Positions 59,979 to 64,000 of a stretch of 64,000 nucleotides of DNA are shown here, one piece after another. The DNA is from Anaerolineae bacterium (GTDB lineage: Bacteria; Chloroflexota; Anaerolineae; Aggregatilineales; J027). The DNA lies in the NCBI GenBank assembly GCA_008933735.1, contig WBUL01000015.1:1-64000 (forward strand), written 5' to 3'. The position numbers and the translations under genes are program-made. Numbering within the stretch: the stretch's first letter is position 1; every line of letters starts with the position of its first letter. Under the pieces are notes generated by a model. It was not told the origin of the DNA and did not search any database. It saw only the letters and a list, made by a program, of their open reading frames with translations.

Positions 59979-59990
59979 CAACTCTTTCAT

Positions 59991-60010
59991 GGGCTGGCAC
60001 CTGCCAGCCC
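59991..60010 (+). promoter_or_regulatory. Hairpin between malE and malF
   Basis: Perfect arms gggctggca (59991-59999) and tgccagccc (60002-60010) with two bases between. As in other mal operons, such a stem after the binding-protein gene can protect the malE message and lower malF expression. A T-run appears only 15 bases later. Confidence 0.65.
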
Positions 60011-60074
60011 TGCTTCCGATACTATTTTTTGAAAGGAGATGCGGCCTTTTAGAAATCCGCGTTGATAAAGATTT

Positions 60075-61715
60075 ATGGCGACAGAAACCCAAAATATAAA
60101 AGACACTATTTCGACTGGCAAAGTTCGAGATATGCTTACGGGGTCGCTCTCCGGCATCATATTTCGGATCATAGCACTGGGTATTATCGATGCCTTTGCG
60201 GTCTGGTTTGTCATCAATCTCGTTGATAACCAGGCCTGGATTCTGGCTGTTTTTGTTTCGGCCATTACGCTGGGTATCAATGCATTTTTCCTGAGCGATA
60301 AATTGTATGCCTATCGCTGGTTTGCCCCTGGGCTGACGCTCATGATTTTGATGATTGTCTACCCGACCGTGTTCACGGTCTACGCGGCCTTTACGAACTA
60401 TCGGGACGGCAATTTGCTGACAACCTCGCAGCTTCGGGATCGATTAGAACCTGAACTGTACCTCCCAGAAGACGCAGCAACCTATAGCTGGACGGCTTTT
60501 AGGACTACTTCGGGCGAGGAAAAATTCGCGCTGTGGCTGATTCCCAGTGAAGGGGTTGAAGGTGAACCCCTGCTGGCAGAACAGGGCAAACTGACTCTGG
60601 CATCAGAAGTCGATCTGGGGGATTTTGCTCTTGATGAAGATGGCGTGCCGGAAGGACTGCCCGGTTACGAACGGATCCGACGCGGCCAGGCGATTGGTGT
60701 CTATCTGCCTACTTTATCTGGGATTAAATTTGGTGAAGGGGATGATCTCTTCCAGTTTTATCCCCAGCGCCCGCAGGATTTTGCTGCCAAGTTCATCACA
60801 CGATTTGAATTTAATGATGACAACAGCATCCTGGACAAGTCCACCGATACGCTCTATAAGCCAAAGGAAGGCAGCTACTACGGGCCAGATGGAGAACCCG
60901 CCCCGACGCCGATCACAGGATTTTATGTGGTCACGGGTTTTGATAACTTTCAGCGTCTGATCGAAAGCAGGGCAATCCGTGAGCCGTTTTTGCGGGTGTT
61001 TATCTGGACCATTTCCTATGCCTTTTTAAGTGTGTTCCTGACTTTCGCGCTGGGTCTGTTCCTGGCGATTGTCCTGAATGCTGATTTTATGCCAGGGAGG
61101 GCAGTGTTTCGTACCATGCTGCTTGTTCCCTATACACTGCCTGCTTTTGTGACCGTGCTGGTATGGCGGGGTCTTCTCAACGAAGAACTTGGGGTTGTCA
61201 ACAAGGGATTTGAAAGCCTGTTCGGTTGGGGTCCGGATTGGTTTTCTGACCCCCTCTGGGCAAAGGCCGGAATTTTGCTGATCCAGCTCTGGCTTGGGTT
61301 CCCCTACATGATGCTCATTTGCAGCGGCGCACTTCAATCTATCCCGCGCGATATTTACAGCGCCGCAGAAGTGGATGGGGCGAATGCTTTCCAGAAATTC
61401 CGGACTCTGACGTTGCCGCTGCTGTTGGTGGCGGTAGGGCCCCTGCTGATTGCCTCGTTTGCCTTCAACTTTAACAACTTCACCATCATCGAGTATTACT
61501 TTGAAGGCGGGCCGCCCATTCCAGGTGGTGGAGTCGCTGGGCATACGGATATTTTGATTACTTATACTTACGCATTGGCTTTCGGGAGCGGACGCGGCGC
61601 GGACTATGCTTTTGCCTCAACAATTAGCATCGTGATTTTCTTGCTGGTGGCGACGATCACGGTGTTCAACTTCCGCTTTACGAGATCCTGGGAGGAGATT
61701 TCCGAAAATGTTTAG
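60075..61715 (+). CDS. malF: Maltose ABC transporter permease MalF
   Basis: 546 residues. The N-terminal two to three helices (LGIIDAFAVWFVINLVDN, FAPGLTLMILMIVYPTVFTVYAAFTNY) are followed by a large periplasmic loop of about 190 residues (TTSQLRDRLEPELYLPEDAATYSW to IESRAIREPF). This is the MalF hallmark that touches MalE. Six more helices follow, with the EAA loop AAEVDGANAFQKFRTLTLPLLLVAVGPLL. It overlaps malG by eight bases. Confidence 0.93.
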   Translation: MATETQNIKDTISTGKVRDMLTGSLSGIIFRIIALGIIDAFAVWFVINLVDNQAWILAVFVSAITLGINAFFLSDKLYAYRWFAPGLTLMILMIVYPTVFTVYAAFTNYRDGNLLTTSQLRDRLEPELYLPEDAATYSWTAFRTTSGEEKFALWLIPSEGVEGEPLLAEQGKLTLASEVDLGDFALDEDGVPEGLPGYERIRRGQAIGVYLPTLSGIKFGEGDDLFQFYPQRPQDFAAKFITRFEFNDDNSILDKSTDTLYKPKEGSYYGPDGEPAPTPITGFYVVTGFDNFQRLIESRAIREPFLRVFIWTISYAFLSVFLTFALGLFLAIVLNADFMPGRAVFRTMLLVPYTLPAFVTVLVWRGLLNEELGVVNKGFESLFGWGPDWFSDPLWAKAGILLIQLWLGFPYMMLICSGALQSIPRDIYSAAEVDGANAFQKFRTLTLPLLLVAVGPLLIASFAFNFNNFTIIEYYFEGGPPIPGGGVAGHTDILITYTYALAFGSGRGADYAFASTISIVIFLLVATITVFNFRFTRSWEEISENV

Positions 61716-62598
61716 TGCAGCGGCCAATATCCTATCCAACCCGGCAAAACGCAAACGATGGACAGGCTATTTTACGCGCCTCTTCATTGTGTTTCTGGCG
61801 CTTCTGTTCGCTTTTTTCCCTCTGGTCTGGGTGATTTCTGCCTCTGTTAATGAGACCGGTACCCTGAACACGCAGCGCTTGATTCCCCGGCAGGCAGGCT
61901 TTGAGAACTACGAGGAACTGCTGACGAATAATGTTCGTCCTTTCGACAGATGGATGCTGAATTCCATCTTTCTCTCTTCCGTGGCGTCGATTCTTTCGGT
62001 GATTATTGGTGCGCTGGCAGCTTATTCCTTCTCCCGCTTCCGTTTTACCGGACGGCGAGGCTTAATGCTGACCGTATTTCTGATCCAGGTATTTCCAAAT
62101 TCCCTGACAATTGTGGCGACCTTCCTATTAATTCAGGAAATAGGAACCCATATTCCTGAACTGGGTTTGAATTCTTACGGTGGAGCGCTGCTGGTCTATC
62201 TGGGCGGGGCGCTAGGGATCAACACCTGGTTGATGAAAGGCTTCTTTGACTCAATTCCGCGCGATCTGGACGAATCTGCCCGGATTGACGGTGCATCCGA
62301 CTGGTTGATTTTCTGGCGGATTATTTTCCCGCTGGTGCGCCCGGTACTGGCCGTGGTCGGGATTTTGACCTTCATTGGTGTTTACGGGGACGTGATCATT
62401 GCCCTGACGCTGCTTAAGGACAAAGAAATCCAGACGCTGGCTGTGGGGCTGGCGCGGTTTATCCGCGACAACTTCAACCAGGAATGGGGTGTATTCTCAG
62501 CAGGCGCGATTTTGGGCGCGATCCCGACAGTTGTCATCATTCTGACCTTCCAGCGTTTCCTGGTAGGCGGGCTGACCGAAGGCGCGGTCAAGGGATAA
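61708..62598 (+). CDS. malG: Maltose ABC transporter permease MalG
   Basis: 296 residues with six helices: LFIVFLALLFAFFPLVWVISASVNETGTL, AYSFSRFRFTGRRGLMLTVFLIQVFPNS, and the EAA loop DESARIDGASDWLIFWRIIFPLVRPVLAVVGILTF. It pairs with MalF in the maltodextrin importer. A terminator and the GH13 gene follow. Confidence 0.94.
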   Translation: MFSAAANILSNPAKRKRWTGYFTRLFIVFLALLFAFFPLVWVISASVNETGTLNTQRLIPRQAGFENYEELLTNNVRPFDRWMLNSIFLSSVASILSVIIGALAAYSFSRFRFTGRRGLMLTVFLIQVFPNSLTIVATFLLIQEIGTHIPELGLNSYGGALLVYLGGALGINTWLMKGFFDSIPRDLDESARIDGASDWLIFWRIIFPLVRPVLAVVGILTFIGVYGDVIIALTLLKDKEIQTLAVGLARFIRDNFNQEWGVFSAGAILGAIPTVVIILTFQRFLVGGLTEGAVKG

Positions 62599-62625
62599 TT
62601 CGTCCGCAAGATGGAACAAATATTG

Positions 62626-62653
62626 ATAGCGGCCCTGTGCCGCTATTTCTTTT
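62626..62653 (+). terminator. Terminator between malG and the GH13 gene
   Basis: Arms atagcggc (62626-62633) and gccgctat (62639-62646) with loop cctgt, followed by ttcttttc. It may cut part of the mal transcript before the glycosidase gene, or both may be read through. Confidence 0.75.
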
Positions 62654-62676
62654 CGGGTCTGAACAAAGGATAGACG

Positions 62677-64000
62677 ATGGATTTCATTTTCGGAACCTAT
62701 GCCACCGATGATCTGAAGCTCCTGCACCATCGAATGAGTCGGCGGGGTGTGCAGCACGCCTATGAATTATCCCCACGTGACGCCCTGCCCAACCAACCGG
62801 TAACGCTCACAGTTCAAATCGGTACGGACACGACTGTTTCACAGGTTGCCTGTTATTTTACTATCGATGGAAGTGAACCTGATGGCTCGCGGGGCGTGGC
62901 AAAAAATGGTATGGTGCTGCTCCTAGACAAAGCAGACACAATCTGGGATGTGCTGAACTGGGGGTATTTGAGCATCTGGCGAGGTGTTTTTCCCCCGCAG
63001 CCGGACGGCGCGATTATCCGCTATAAAATCAGTGCCTGGTCAGGGGCGGGAAGTGAAATTTTCGCCGATTGGCCTGATGTGACAGCGACAGCAGAACAGG
63101 CCGCATCAGCTTTTTTCAAGAATGAGCCGTTTCTCGACACCCTCAAAGGCAGTCCATCCGAGGGGGTCATTTTTCAGTATCGGGTGGATACCCTTACTCC
63201 GCCGGATTGGGCGCGGAAAGCGATTATCTACCACATTTTTGTGGATCGTTTTTACCCTGGTGACGGGAAAACCTGGAACAACGCTCAAACATTGATGGAT
63301 TTTTATGGCGGAACCCTATGGGGCGTGCGGGATAAAATGGATTACATTGCGGATCTGGGCGCGACCTGCATCTGGCTCAGTCCAACGTGGGTGAGCCCAT
63401 CTCATCATGGGTATGATGTGACGGATTACACCCGCGTTGAACCCCGTTTGGGAGGGGACGAGGCCCTCCATGCGGTTGTTGAAGCCGCTCATTCACGAGG
63501 AATTCGCGTGTTATTGGATATGGTGTGCAATCATCTGTCCAACGAGCATCCGTTTTTTCGGGATGCCCGCAGCGACCCCCACAGCCCCTATCGGTGCTGG
63601 TTCACCTTTGATGATTCAGAAGTCGGTTACCGCACTTTTTTTGGCACGCCCTTTATGCCGGAATTGAATTTCACTAACCCGGATGCCAGACAGTGGATGA
63701 TTGATACGGCCCGCTACTGGCTGCGTGAATTTAAAATCGATGGCTATCGGCTTGATTACGCCAATGGCCCCGGCCCTGGTTTCTGGAGTGATTTCTGGGC
63801 GGCATGTAAGGCTGAAAAACCGGATGCGTTTTGTTTTGGCGAAATTGTTGATGCCCCTCATACTTTTTTGCGGTATGTAGGACGGCTGGATGGCTGTCTG
63901 GATTTTCATCTTGGGGAAACGCTGCGAAAAACCTATGCCTATAAAACGTGGACGGAAGCGGATTTTGAACGATTTCTCGAACGACATCAGGCGTACTTTC
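62677..64000 (+). CDS. GH13 alpha-amylase family glycosidase, cyclomaltodextrinase-like (cut by window end)
   Basis: At least 441 residues from ATG 62677 (aaagga upstream); the 3' end lies outside. An N-terminal beta domain (NQPVTLTVQIGTDTTVSQVACYFTIDGSEPDG) precedes the GH13 barrel: IIYHIFVDRFYPGD, GATCIWLSPTWVSPSHHGYDVTDY, region I VLLDMVCNHLS, region II DGYRLDYANG with nucleophile Asp, and region III FCFGEIVDAPH with acid Glu. Region IV is not included. The gene follows the malto-oligosaccharide importer, so it probably breaks imported maltodextrins; without a visible signal peptide it acts inside. Confidence 0.92.
   Translation, partial: MDFIFGTYATDDLKLLHHRMSRRGVQHAYELSPRDALPNQPVTLTVQIGTDTTVSQVACYFTIDGSEPDGSRGVAKNGMVLLLDKADTIWDVLNWGYLSIWRGVFPPQPDGAIIRYKISAWSGAGSEIFADWPDVTATAEQAASAFFKNEPFLDTLKGSPSEGVIFQYRVDTLTPPDWARKAIIYHIFVDRFYPGDGKTWNNAQTLMDFYGGTLWGVRDKMDYIADLGATCIWLSPTWVSPSHHGYDVTDYTRVEPRLGGDEALHAVVEAAHSRGIRVLLDMVCNHLSNEHPFFRDARSDPHSPYRCWFTFDDSEVGYRTFFGTPFMPELNFTNPDARQWMIDTARYWLREFKIDGYRLDYANGPGPGFWSDFWAACKAEKPDAFCFGEIVDAPHTFLRYVGRLDGCLDFHLGETLRKTYAYKTWTEADFERFLERHQAYF

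Overview
The window reads as a chromosomal segment from a mesophilic Chloroflexota bacterium, probably Anaerolineae-like. This is inferred from family content, not from a marker gene. The pointers are a eukaryal-type isoleucyl-tRNA synthetase, a thioredoxin-VKOR fusion, soluble multi-GAF histidine kinases, DUF3179 and phosphodiester-glycosidase proteins with Pro/Thr-rich linkers, and moderate GC.

Region 1 (1-9466, + strand) is an array of promoterless, start-less C-terminal modules of an Rhs/YD-repeat polymorphic toxin. Module 1 (150-2324) is an Rhs tail, Hint domain, deaminase-like toxin and HEAT-repeat protein. Module 2 (2539-3689) is a Hint tail, a second deaminase-like toxin and a paralogous HEAT protein. 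Module 3 (3706-4839) is a Hint domain, papain-fold toxin and small partner. Next come an Rhs remnant with a possible partner (4903-5751), an Rhs core with a toxin of unknown fold and small partner (5851-7669), and a broken Rhs/toxin fusion (7951-9026). Near-identical Hint and Rhs segments link the modules. The complete parent rhs gene is not in the window and probably lies to the left. Two truncated ISL3-type 5' ends close the array.

Region 2 (9467-14726) is a plasmid-like replication and partition block on the - strand: parA, parB and a primase-polymerase/DUF3987 protein. It carries a CCGAC repeat/palindrome cluster and a parS-like palindrome.

Region 3 (14742-24000) holds mixed housekeeping and envelope genes: isoaspartyl peptidase, Trx-VKOR, alpha/beta hydrolase, response regulator, DUF3179 protein, beta-propeller, tRNA-Ser(GGA), a zinc-type binding protein with a clear promoter and operator-like palindrome, an OsmC protein and a cytochrome c lipoprotein. 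Region 4 (24137-29678) is a NarL-type response regulator followed by a giant kinase with about eight GAF modules.

Region 5 (29836-47291) holds a three-gene glycosyltransferase operon, a membrane spermidine-synthase-like protein, a GNAT-TPR-ileS-lspA run, a phosphodiester glycosidase, a convincing 6S RNA gene with its promoter, purine nucleoside phosphorylase and a Xer-type recombinase lacking its catalytic tyrosine. Region 6 (47769-64000) holds an ABC/FtsX exporter, a split ThrE exporter, an fcl-mrpF-methyltransferase-mazG operon, ywbE with a HEXXH membrane protein and a Wzm-type permease, and a malEFG operon followed by a GH13 glycosidase cut by the window end.
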